DNA of 23,807 nucleotides from an uncultured Eubacteriales bacterium (lineage in GTDB: Bacteria; Bacillota; Clostridia; Oscillospirales; RGIG7773): contig CAKTDK010000010.1 of NCBI GenBank assembly GCA_934541205.1, positions 1-23,807 of the forward strand. Direction: 5' to 3'. Under the pieces are notes generated by a model. That model worked only from the letters and a program-made list of their open reading frames with translations, ran no database searches and was not told where the DNA came from. Position numbers and translations under genes: made by a program. This document shows positions 6,449-14,661 of this stretch, in pieces (within the stretch, counting starts at the first letter, position 1; each line of letters opens with the position of its first letter).

Positions 6449-7609
6449 CTACATTTCTATATAACTTTTATCAACTGAAATTACTGTAAAATACGAAGGG
6501 TCTATTTCTGTAACTTTTTGCTGAATAAAATCACATAGCTCTTTATCGGAAAGTTTATAATCATAAGGAATAAGAATGTCAAATATCAGATTGCTGTGAG
6601 TAGTTCCTTTTACCATTCGAAAATCATGAAAATCTATATTATCTCCCATTTCATCTATTATTTCTCTTATTATGGATTTTGCTTTATTTGTTTCCATATC
6701 GTCGGTTATAATGGGATCCATGTGGATAACAAGGTCAATGCCGTCGTTTTGTTTTATATCTCTTTCAATATTATCTATAAGGTCATGACTTTTTAAAATA
6801 TCTTCTTTAGCGTCAACTTCAGCATGTACACAGGCATAGTATTTTTCCGCGCCGTAACTGTGTACCATTAAATCGTGAATTCCCAAAATTCCATCGTAAG
6901 ATTTTATTTTTTCAGCTATTTTGTTTACCATTTCTATATTGGTAGCTTCTCCTAAAAGCGGAGAAATAGTTTCTTTTACAAGACCTATACCGGAAAAAAT
7001 TATAAAGCCTCCCACTAAAACACCCATATATCCGTCTAAATTAAGTTTTGTAAAAAACCCTATTATTAATGCTAAAAGAACTGCCAAAGTTGTTAAAACA
7101 TCGTTTCTGCTGTCTGCCGCAGTAGCGTCAAGGGCAGGAGACGATATGCTTTTGTTAAGACCTTTGTTAAATAGCATAAGCCATAGCTTTAAAAGAACAG
7201 AAAGACATAATACAATAATTAAAACCCAGCTGAACTCTACAATTGAAGGATTAAGAATTTTATCAACTGAAGATTTAATAAGTTCAAATCCGATAATTAT
7301 AATCAGAAAAGAAACAATAAGGCCTGTTATATATTCAACACGCTGATGACCGAAAGGATGATCTTTATCGGCAGGTTTTGACGAAATTTTAAAGCCTATT
7401 AGAGTTATAATTGAAGAAGCGGCGTCGGAAAGGTTGTTAAGTCCGTCTGCGGAAATGCTTATGCTTCCGGATAGGGAGCCTATCGTTATTTTTAAACAGC
7501 TTAATAAAATATTTACAATAATTCCTACAATTCCGGATAATACTCCGTATTGTTCACGGATATTTTTTTTGTTTTTATTTATAAAAAATTTTTCAAGTAA
7601 TTTAGTCAT
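6449..7609 (-). CDS. Cation diffusion facilitator (CDF) family transporter
   Basis: A 386-residue metal-cation/proton antiporter of the cytoplasmic membrane. It has six hydrophobic segments in the first 210 residues and a soluble C-terminal domain, as in FieF/MamM-type CDFs. Family motifs include SISISADGLNNLSDAASS in TM2, HPFGHQRVEYITGL in the loop before TM3, and DATAADSRNDVLTTL in TM5. The Asp residues in TM2 and TM5 are the expected metal-site positions. The C-terminal part (IHDLMVHSYGAEKYYACVHAEV) is the cytoplasmic dimer domain; there is an extra 80-100 residues beyond the usual roughly 300. The metal (Zn, Fe, Mn or Co) cannot be told from sequence alone. Start ATG with a good AAAGGAG site. 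It appears monocistronic; a TATAAT at 7628-7633 is very close to the ribosome binding site and has no good -35. Confidence 0.94.
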   Translation of the reverse strand: MTKLLEKFFINKNKKNIREQYGVLSGIVGIIVNILLSCLKITIGSLSGSISISADGLNNLSDAASSIITLIGFKISSKPADKDHPFGHQRVEYITGLIVSFLIIIIGFELIKSSVDKILNPSIVEFSWVLIIVLCLSVLLKLWLMLFNKGLNKSISSPALDATAADSRNDVLTTLAVLLALIIGFFTKLNLDGYMGVLVGGFIIFSGIGLVKETISPLLGEATNIEMVNKIAEKIKSYDGILGIHDLMVHSYGAEKYYACVHAEVDAKEDILKSHDLIDNIERDIKQNDGIDLVIHMDPIITDDMETNKAKSIIREIIDEMGDNIDFHDFRMVKGTTHSNLIFDILIPYDYKLSDKELCDFIQQKVTEIDPSYFTVISVDKSYIEM

Positions 7610-7853
7610 AAAAAACTCCTTTCGGATATTATAAAAAATTTATTTGCAAATATTTTTTGGCTGTTAAAAAACTAAAGATTAATTGAGGTTATTTATTTTA
7701 AACCCTATTAACACCGAATATAATTATAAATAAAAGTGGATGTGGTATATATAAACACTTTTTGAAAGATATCAAAATTCTTTTAAATATATATATATAA
7801 ATTCTTAAGGTTATCAAAACCTTTTTAAACACCATATAAACGCTTATAATCAT

Positions 7854-8930
7854 TTAATAAACAAAATTATACATAAGCTGCGCACATTGCGCCCTTGTGA
7901 TAGGATTTTTGGGATTTAAATATCCTTGTTCATCCCCGTTTATTATATTGCCTAAAGCAAAAATTACTCCTTTTTTTGCATAATCGGAGATATCATCTGT
8001 ATCTTTAATTTCAAAACCGTTATTTTTTAATTCATTTAAAAGCTTTTTTTCGTCTATGGATTGTATTTCATCATTTGATAACAGTATTCTTACAAGAATT
8101 AAAGCAGCGTCTTCTCTTTTTATTTCTTTGTTTGGGTCAAATTTTTCCCCATCTCCGAAAACTATTTCATTTTCAGCGCAGAACATAACGCCGTCATAAA
8201 ACCAATCCTCTTTTGTTACATCGGAAAAAATAATTTTGTTTTCCGAATCTTCTGATGTTTTTTCAAATACCGAGTAATAATTATATATCATCTGAGCAAA
8301 CTGAGCTCTTGTCATATTTTCGTTTATACCGAAGTAGTTTTCGCCTTTTCCTTTAAAAATATTATCCTGCATGCATTTTTCAATTGCTTTATAACCCCAG
8401 AAATCCGAAGGTATATCAATCATTTTTGTTATAGGATTTTTGGATTTTAAGGTATAAAATTTAATTTTTCCTTCTTCATATTCTTCCTTTAAAACAACTC
8501 TGTTTTTTGCGCCTTTTGTTTTATCTTTTGTATAATAATTTTGTTCAATCAAAGTAACGCCGTTTTCATCTGATTTTTTTACTATAGCAAAATGACTGCC
8601 GTCATTTTCCGCCATAATATCTCCCGGAGAGGGAAAATCCGTTTCAACAAAAACATCTTTATCGCATAAAGGAACTTGTCCCTGATAAAGATTATAAACA
8701 TTAAAGGCGTAAATTGTACTGTAAAATTTTTTTATGTAAGCGGCGCAGTTATAAATGATATCGCTTCCGTTTACGCCCCCTTCTTTATAAACCGCGTCAA
8801 CACCGAGAAAGGTATCTACGACAAAATTTTCTCCTTTTATTTCAATAAATTCGCATTTTCCTATAGCTGCATATATATTTATTGTTAATAAAATTAATGC
8901 AGATATTAAAGCCACGAGCCTTTTTTTCAT
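7854..8930 (-). CDS. Secreted SLH-domain protein with N-terminal CHAP/NlpC-like domain
   Basis: 358 residues. A signal peptide is clear (MKKRLVALISALILLTINIYA). Residues 45-160 resemble a CHAP or NlpC/P60-type cysteine amidase: Cys62 in NCAAYIKK, PSPGDIMA (100-107), His113 in GSHFAIVK, and the EQNY segment (Glu129, Asn131). Three SLH repeats follow at about 171-217, 235-284 and 309-356, each ending in the usual TRAQxAQ/KREDAA helix. SLH domains hold proteins on secondary cell-wall polymer, so this is probably a wall-attached enzyme acting on peptidoglycan or a wall peptide; the substrate is unknown. Start ATG with AGAGGTGA. It begins 17 bp after hemW and so is the third gene of a lepA-hemW operon. 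The CHAP assignment is by motif pattern only. Confidence 0.87.
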   Translation of the reverse strand: MKKRLVALISALILLTINIYAAIGKCEFIEIKGENFVVDTFLGVDAVYKEGGVNGSDIIYNCAAYIKKFYSTIYAFNVYNLYQGQVPLCDKDVFVETDFPSPGDIMAENDGSHFAIVKKSDENGVTLIEQNYYTKDKTKGAKNRVVLKEEYEEGKIKFYTLKSKNPITKMIDIPSDFWGYKAIEKCMQDNIFKGKGENYFGINENMTRAQFAQMIYNYYSVFEKTSEDSENKIIFSDVTKEDWFYDGVMFCAENEIVFGDGEKFDPNKEIKREDAALILVRILLSNDEIQSIDEKKLLNELKNNGFEIKDTDDISDYAKKGVIFALGNIINGDEQGYLNPKNPITRAQCAQLMYNFVY

Positions 8931-8947
8931 TTAATTCACCTCTGAAA

Positions 8948-10111
8948 TTAAATTTCAAGATAATTTATTATAGAATTTGACACTAAAAATCCTTCAGGGG
9001 TTAAATAAAATCTGTCATTTTCCAAAAATCCCAAGTTGTTTTTCTGAAGAATTTTACATTTATCAATAAAATTCTTTATTATTTTATCACTTTTTTCTTT
9101 ATTTGTATTTACTTTTTTTAAAATTGACTTTATTTTTTTAAAGCTGAGGCCTTCTTTCAGTCTGAGCCCAAGCATTATATATTCAAAAAGGATGTCGTTT
9201 TGAGATAAAGTTTCCTGGATTTCTATTACGTTTTGTATATTTTCTTCGTTTTCAAATTTTTGTATATCACAATTCATAAAAAACCGCTTATTTTCCAAAA
9301 AAGAATAAGCATAGGGTCCAATACCAAGATAATTTTCCCCGGTCCAGTATTTATAATTATGTTTTGAAATAAATCCTTTTTTTGCAAAATTAGATATTTC
9401 GTACTGATAAAACCCTGCTTTTTCAAGTTTTTTTACGGTATGAAGATACATTTCTCTTTGAGTTTCTTCATCGCATATATTAAGACTTTCGATGTTATTA
9501 TAAAAAGGAGTATTTTTTTCTATTTTAAGTCCGTAAGCGGAAATATGCTGTAAATCAAGAGAAAGAATATAATCCAAGGTTTTGTCAAGACTTTTTATTG
9601 TCTGATATGGAATTGAAAGCATTATATCTGCGCTTATATTTTTAAACCCTTCATTTTTTAGTATTTTTACAGCATTTTCAAAATCTTTTTTCGTATGTAT
9701 TCTGCCGAGAGCTTTAAGTTCGCTGTCAACAGCGCTTTGAAGGCCCAGAGATACACGGTTAAATCCTTCGGAAAACGCAGATTTTGCTAAATTTATATTT
9801 ACGCTTTCAGGATTTGCTTCAAAGGTCACTTCACAGTTTTTGGAAATATTTAAATTTTCTTTTATTGTTTTATATATAGAAGACAGATTTTCTCCTAAAA
9901 GTGAAGGGGTTCCGCCGCCGAAATATACTGTATCAAAATTATATTTCTGAAGAGATGGAGCCATTTTTTCTATATGACGTTTTAATGCGTCTGTATAATT
10001 TTTTATGTCAAAACAAAGCCTGTCTTTTATGACAGGCTTTGAATAAAAGTCGCAGTAATTGCATTTTGATTTACAGAAAGGGATATGAATGTATAAGCCT
10101 TCCAAGTGCAT
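8948..10111 (-). CDS. hemW: Radical SAM heme chaperone HemW (HemN-like)
   Basis: 387 residues from the ATG at 10111. The radical-SAM cluster motif C-x3-C-x2-C is Cys13, Cys17 and Cys20 in HIPFCKSKCNYCDFY. The SAM-binding GGGTPSLL, EANPES and RVSLGLQS segments follow, and a HemN-type C-terminal domain is present. HemW proteins bind heme and pass it to respiratory enzymes; they were long annotated as oxygen-independent coproporphyrinogen oxidase, but lack residues of true HemN. The gene starts 14 bp after lepA, the usual Firmicutes order, although the common hrcA-grpE-dnaK genes do not follow. The start is uncertain: GAGGTG lies only 2 bases before the ATG but 7 bases before a TTG at 10105, which would give MEGLYIHIPFC, a more typical N-terminus. 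A TTG at 10120 is also in frame. Confidence 0.94.
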   Translation of the reverse strand: MHLEGLYIHIPFCKSKCNYCDFYSKPVIKDRLCFDIKNYTDALKRHIEKMAPSLQKYNFDTVYFGGGTPSLLGENLSSIYKTIKENLNISKNCEVTFEANPESVNINLAKSAFSEGFNRVSLGLQSAVDSELKALGRIHTKKDFENAVKILKNEGFKNISADIMLSIPYQTIKSLDKTLDYILSLDLQHISAYGLKIEKNTPFYNNIESLNICDEETQREMYLHTVKKLEKAGFYQYEISNFAKKGFISKHNYKYWTGENYLGIGPYAYSFLENKRFFMNCDIQKFENEENIQNVIEIQETLSQNDILFEYIMLGLRLKEGLSFKKIKSILKKVNTNKEKSDKIIKNFIDKCKILQKNNLGFLENDRFYLTPEGFLVSNSIINYLEI

Positions 10112-10125
10112 ACACCTCAATACAG

Positions 10126-11931
10126 TTATTCGTCAAGCTTTAAAACAGACATAAAAGCTTCCTGAGGAACTTCTACACTTCCAAGCTGACGCATACGTTT
10201 TTTGCCTTCTTTTTGCTTTTCAAGAAGTTTTTTCTTTCTTGTTATATCCCCGCCGTAGCACTTTGCAAGAACATCTTTTCGCATTGCTTTTACGGTTTCT
10301 CTTGCTATAATTTTTGCTCCGATAGCTGCCTGAATAGGAATTTCAAACATCTGGCGCGGGATGTGTTCTTTTAATTTTTCAGCCATTCTTCTTGCTCTGG
10401 GATAAGCTTTTTCTTCATGAACAATAAAAGAAAGTGCATCGACTATATCTCCGTTTAACATTATATCAAGCTTTACAAGCTTTGATCTTTCGTAACCTAT
10501 AAGCTCATAATCAAAGGAAGCATAGCCTCTTGTTCTTGATTTTAAAGCGTCAAAAAAATCATATATTATTTCATTTAAAGGAAGATGATAATGTATGCTT
10601 ACCCTGTCGGTATCGATATATTTCATATCTTTAAAAGTTCCTCGGCGTTCCTGGCAAAGCTCCATAATATTTCCTACGTATTCTGCCGGAGAAATAATAT
10701 CAGCGCTTACGATAGGTTCTTCACAGTAGTCTATTGATGCAGGGTCGGGATAATTTGTAGGGTTGTCTATCTGAACCATTTCCCCGTTTGTTTTATAGAC
10801 TTTGTATATAACGCTGGGCGCGGTGGTAATAATGTCAATTCCGCTTTCTCTTTCGATTCTTTCTTGAATTATTTCCATGTGAAGAAGGCCCAGAAATCCG
10901 CATCTGAAACCAAATCCCAGAGCAACGGAGGTTTCCGGTTCAAAAAGAAATGCTGCGTCGTTAAGCTGTAATTTTTCAAGAGCATCTCTTAAATCCTCAT
11001 AATTTGAACCGTCGGCGGGATAAATACCGCAAAATACCATAGGATTTACTTTTTTATACCCGGCTAAAGGTTCTGATGCCGGATTTTCCGTTCCGGTAAC
11101 GGTATCGCCTACCTGAGTGTCCTTTACATTTTTAATAGAGGCTGTAAAATACCCTACCTCACCGGCAGAAAGCTTATCGGTTTTTTCCATAAATGAAGGA
11201 CGAAGATATCCTGTTTCAACAACTTCAAATTCAGAGCCTGCTGCCATTAATTTTACTTTTTGACCTACCTTTATTTCTCCGTCAAACACTCTTATATAAA
11301 CTATGACGCCTTTATAACTGTCGTATAATGAGTCGAATATAAGAGCTTTTAAAGGAGAATTTTCATCACCTTTTGGAAAAGGAACATCTTTTACGATTTT
11401 TTCCAGAACGTCTTCAATGTTAATCCCCATTTTTGCAGAAATAAGAGGGGCGTCAGCGCAGTCAATCCCTATTATATCTTCAATTTCCTTTTTTGCTCTG
11501 TCAGGCTCCGCAGAGGGAAGATCTATTTTATTTATAACTGGAAGAATTTCAAGATCATGATCAAGAGCAAGATAAGTATTTGCAAGAGTCTGAGCTTCAA
11601 TGCCCTGTGCAGCGTCAACTACGAGTATTGCGCCTTCGCAGGCGGCAAGGGAACGGGATACTTCATAATTAAAATCTACATGGCCCGGAGTATCTATTAA
11701 ATTAAGTTCATAGGTATTGCCGTCTTTTGCAGTATAATCCAGTTTTACCGCGCGGGCTTTTATTGTTATTCCTCTTTCCCGTTCAAGGTCCATATTGTCA
11801 AGTATCTGACTTTCCATATCTCGCTGAGCCACAGTTTTTGTTTTTTCCAAAAGTCTGTCTGCAAGAGTGGATTTTCCGTGATCAATATGAGCAATTATAG
11901 AAAAGTTTCTTATTTTGTCCTGCCTGTTCAT
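10126..11931 (-). CDS. lepA: Elongation factor 4 (LepA), ribosomal back-translocation GTPase
   Basis: 601 residues, the normal length. The GTPase motifs are complete: the P-loop AHIDHGKST (14-22), switch II DTPGHVDF and NKIDLP. Domains II and III are present, followed by the LepA-specific C-terminal domain (RARRMAEKLKEHIPRQMFEIPIQA then KKLLEKQKEGKKRMRQ). LepA binds ribosomes and influences initiation or stalled elongation under stress. The start ATG has GAGGTG about 11 bases upstream. First gene of the operon lepA-hemW-SLH protein; a TATAAT lies at 11987-11992. No anomalies. Confidence 0.98.
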   Translation of the reverse strand: MNRQDKIRNFSIIAHIDHGKSTLADRLLEKTKTVAQRDMESQILDNMDLERERGITIKARAVKLDYTAKDGNTYELNLIDTPGHVDFNYEVSRSLAACEGAILVVDAAQGIEAQTLANTYLALDHDLEILPVINKIDLPSAEPDRAKKEIEDIIGIDCADAPLISAKMGINIEDVLEKIVKDVPFPKGDENSPLKALIFDSLYDSYKGVIVYIRVFDGEIKVGQKVKLMAAGSEFEVVETGYLRPSFMEKTDKLSAGEVGYFTASIKNVKDTQVGDTVTGTENPASEPLAGYKKVNPMVFCGIYPADGSNYEDLRDALEKLQLNDAAFLFEPETSVALGFGFRCGFLGLLHMEIIQERIERESGIDIITTAPSVIYKVYKTNGEMVQIDNPTNYPDPASIDYCEEPIVSADIISPAEYVGNIMELCQERRGTFKDMKYIDTDRVSIHYHLPLNEIIYDFFDALKSRTRGYASFDYELIGYERSKLVKLDIMLNGDIVDALSFIVHEEKAYPRARRMAEKLKEHIPRQMFEIPIQAAIGAKIIARETVKAMRKDVLAKCYGGDITRKKKLLEKQKEGKKRMRQLGSVEVPQEAFMSVLKLDE

Positions 11932-11986
11932 TAAATATATTTCACCTCAAAATTTTATATAGAGATATTATCCTTATAACTAATTT

Positions 11987-12015
11987 ATTATATCAGAAAA
12001 GTTATGTATTTAAAA
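11987..12015 (-). promoter_or_regulatory. Probable promoter of lepA operon
   Basis: Minus strand: a perfect TATAAT (11992-11987) with only a poor -35 (TTTTAA, 12015-12010, 17-base spacer). Transcription would start near 11980, a 49-nt leader. It lies in the 92-bp gap after the EamA gene. Confidence 0.45.
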
Positions 12016-12023
12016 GCATTTTA

Positions 12024-12881
12024 TTATATAAGAAGTATCAAAGTTCCTGCGGTAACAAAAATAAGGCCCAAGAAAGCTTTTTTCGTCAGTTTTTCACCGA
12101 GAAAGAAATAAGCAAAACCGATACTTACAAGTATGCTGAGCTTGTCGATGGGAGCTACTATACTTGCAGGACCTGTTTTTAAAGCGCTGTAATAGCATAG
12201 CCAGGAGGCGCCTGTTGAAAAACCTGACAAAATTAAAAATAAAAAGGTTTTTAAATCAGTCTTTTTAATTTCATTTTGAGATTTTTGAAGGAAAACTATT
12301 ATCCATGCCATTAAAAGTACGGCGATCGTTCTTACCGCAGTTGCAAGATTTGAAGAAATATTTTCAACTCCTATTTTTCCTAAAATCGAAGTTATACTTG
12401 CGAAAAAAGCCGAAAACAAAGCGTAAATAAGCCATTTTCTGCTTTTTATATCTCTGTTATCCTCTTTTTTTGAAATCATCATAAAAGTACCGAACAGAAT
12501 TAAAATCATTCCTAAAAACAAAGCAAAAGTTAAAGGTTCTCCCAAAAAACAAAATGCTAAAATCATTGTTAAAACAGTGCTTGTTTTATCGATGGGAACA
12601 ACTTTATTGACATTTCCCAGCTGTAGCGCTTTGAAATAACAAAGCCATGAAGCACCTGTTGAAATGCCTGATAAAATCAAAAACACAAGAGTTTTGAATG
12701 TAATTTTTGAAATGTTTTCAATATCATCAAAAATAAAAACAATTATCCAGCTGAAAATAAGAACAACAACAGTCCTTATTGCAGTTGCAAGAGAAGAGTT
12801 AATATTTTTAATTCCGATTTTTGCAAGAACAGCGGTAATTCCTGCAAAAAAAGCCGAAAGAAACGCCGCCGGTATCCACAT
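12024..12881 (-). CDS. EamA (DMT superfamily) transporter
   Basis: 285 residues, ten hydrophobic segments, two EamA domains. The halves are strikingly alike: LSGISTGASWLCYFKALQLG near residue 72 and LSGFSTGASWLCYYSALKTG near residue 213, each followed by a PIDK motif, and ENISSNLATAVRT matches NINSSLATAIRT. This reflects the ancestral internal duplication of the family. DMT transporters export or import small metabolites; the substrate is unknown. The ATG has a partial ribosome binding site (AGAAGTGA). It lies 118 bp downstream of glnS, with a strong terminator between them and no clear promoter of its own, so expression may rely on readthrough. Confidence 0.92.
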   Translation of the reverse strand: MWIPAAFLSAFFAGITAVLAKIGIKNINSSLATAIRTVVVLIFSWIIVFIFDDIENISKITFKTLVFLILSGISTGASWLCYFKALQLGNVNKVVPIDKTSTVLTMILAFCFLGEPLTFALFLGMILILFGTFMMISKKEDNRDIKSRKWLIYALFSAFFASITSILGKIGVENISSNLATAVRTIAVLLMAWIIVFLQKSQNEIKKTDLKTFLFLILSGFSTGASWLCYYSALKTGPASIVAPIDKLSILVSIGFAYFFLGEKLTKKAFLGLIFVTAGTLILLI

Positions 12882-12908
12882 TTTAATTCACTTCTTATTT
12901 TATAAAGT

Positions 12909-12954
12909 TAAAAAAGGCGATGACTTTTGAAATCACAGAAGTCATCAGCCTTTT
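12909..12954 (-). terminator. Intrinsic terminator of gltX-glnS
   Basis: AAAAAGGC-GATGACTT (12911-12926) pairs with AAGTCATC-A-GCCTTTT (12939-12954), one bulged base, 12-nt loop. On the minus strand it ends in a U-run. It is about 45 bp past the glnS stop. Confidence 0.88.
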
Positions 12955-12999
12955 AAAAAGCCGGGGAATTCCGGATATATTTAATATAAAGCTGTATGT

Positions 13000-14661
13000 T
13001 TATTTTTTGTTTTCTTTTGCCCAGCTATCCCGAAGCCCTACGATTCGGTTATAGGTATTTTCTTCTTTTGTATCTTTAATAAAATAACCGTTTCTTACAA
13101 ACTGAAATCTTTCGCCGGTTGAAACATCTTCAAGAGCTTTTTCAAGCTTACAGCCTGTAAGAGTTTGACAGGAATCTTTGTTTATATAATCAGTAAATTC
13201 TTTATCTTCGGGAATATCGTTTAAATTATCAACAGTAAAAAGATAATCATAAAGTTTTACTGTTGCTTCAGTGCAGTTATCAGCGGAAACCCAGTGAATA
13301 GTACCTTTTATTTTTCTGCCGTCTTTTGGCATATTATTTCTTGTTTCAAGGTCTGCGCTGCATAAAAGCTCTGTTACATTGCCGTTTTCGTCTTTTATAA
13401 CTTGGTCGCATTTGATAATATAGCTTCCCATAAGCCTAACTTCGCCGCCGGGTTTAAGACGGAAAAATTTCCCCGGAGGGTTTTCCATAAAATCTGCTTT
13501 TTCCACATATAAACTTTTTGTAAAAGCTACTTTTCGAGTACCTGAGTTTTCGTCTGTAGGGTTATTTGAAATTTCAAAATATTCGGTTTTATCGTCGGGA
13601 TAATTTGTAATCGTTACTTTTAACGGTTCTAAAACCGCAATTCGTCTTTGAGCGTTTTTGTTAAGCTCTTCTCTTATGCAGTGCTCTAAAAGTCCGATAT
13701 CAACAATAGAATACGCCTTTGAAATTCCTGCTTCCTTTACAAATTCAAATATAGACGAAGGCGTATAGCCTCTTCTTCGAAGGCCGCATAGTGTAGGCAT
13801 TCTTGGATCATCCCAGCCGTCGACGTATTTGTCAAAAACAAGCTGTCTTAAATATCTTTTGCTCATGACGGTTTTTGTAACGTTAAGTCTTGCAAATTCA
13901 TACTGATGAGGTTTTTTCTCAAACCCGATATTATCAATTACCCAGTCGTACAAAGGACGGTGATTTTCAAATTCAAGGGAACATAAAGAATGGGTAATCC
14001 CCTCCAAAGCGTCCTGAATGGGATGAGCATAATCATATAAAGGATAAATACACCATTTATCACCTTGTCGGTGATGATTTTTATGTGAGATACGATAAAT
14101 AGCAGGGTCGCGCATATTCATATTTGGAGAGGCCATATCTATTTTCAGTCTTAAAGTATGAGTTCCTTCATCAAATTTTCCGTTTTTCATATCTTCAAAA
14201 AGCCTTAGATTTTCTTCAACGCTTCTGTCACGGTAAGGACTGTTTTTCCCGGGAGATGTTAAAGTTCCTCTGTATTCTCTCATCTCTTCAGGAGAAAGAT
14301 CGCATACATAGGCTTTTTTATCTTTTATAAGCTTTACAGCAAATTCGTAGCATTTGTCAAAATAATCGCTGCCGTAATATATTCCGCCGTTTGGTTCTGC
14401 GCCGAGCCATTTTAAATCCTCATATATTGATTTTACATATTCGTCGTCTTCTTTTTCGGGATTTGTATCGTCGTATCTTAAATTAAAAAGTCCGCCGTAT
14501 TTTTTTGCAGTGGAGTAGTTTATATAGATTGCTTTTGCGCTGCCGATATGAAGATATCCGTTTGGCTCCGGAGGAAAACGGGTATGGATTTTAAGATTTG
14601 GATTTTCCGATAAATCCTTGTCTATAATTTCGTGTATAAAATTTGACGCTATTTCTTCCAT
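13000..14661 (-). CDS. glnS: Glutaminyl-tRNA synthetase
   Basis: 553 residues, the usual bacterial GlnRS length. It charges tRNA(Gln) directly with glutamine. The class I HIGH motif is in PPEPNGYLHIGSAKAI, with the GlnRS-type Pro-Pro-Glu-Pro-Asn-Gly start. The KMSKS motif appears as VMSKRYL. LRRRGYTPSSI and the C-terminal two-barrel anticodon domain (RLMGSYIIKCD then FVRNGYF) are also present. Start ATG at 14661 comes immediately after the gltX stop with no gap; GGAGGAAAAATAA at the gltX end is the ribosome binding site, so the genes are coupled. GlnRS is not universal in Firmicutes, many of which use GluRS plus GatCAB amidotransferase, so its presence here is notable. Confidence 0.97.
   Translation of the reverse strand: MEEIASNFIHEIIDKDLSENPNLKIHTRFPPEPNGYLHIGSAKAIYINYSTAKKYGGLFNLRYDDTNPEKEDDEYVKSIYEDLKWLGAEPNGGIYYGSDYFDKCYEFAVKLIKDKKAYVCDLSPEEMREYRGTLTSPGKNSPYRDRSVEENLRLFEDMKNGKFDEGTHTLRLKIDMASPNMNMRDPAIYRISHKNHHRQGDKWCIYPLYDYAHPIQDALEGITHSLCSLEFENHRPLYDWVIDNIGFEKKPHQYEFARLNVTKTVMSKRYLRQLVFDKYVDGWDDPRMPTLCGLRRRGYTPSSIFEFVKEAGISKAYSIVDIGLLEHCIREELNKNAQRRIAVLEPLKVTITNYPDDKTEYFEISNNPTDENSGTRKVAFTKSLYVEKADFMENPPGKFFRLKPGGEVRLMGSYIIKCDQVIKDENGNVTELLCSADLETRNNMPKDGRKIKGTIHWVSADNCTEATVKLYDYLFTVDNLNDIPEDKEFTDYINKDSCQTLTGCKLEKALEDVSTGERFQFVRNGYFIKDTKEENTYNRIVGLRDSWAKENKK

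Noticed and set aside
6921..7346. Plus-strand 141-codon frame
   Set aside because: It is antisense to the cation diffusion facilitator, whose family motifs are intact.
7780..7835. AT dinucleotide run and AAGGTT/AACCTT hairpin after the SLH gene
   Set aside because: The stem is only 6 bp and has no good U-run on the minus strand; the plus strand has T-rich sequence but no gene to terminate.
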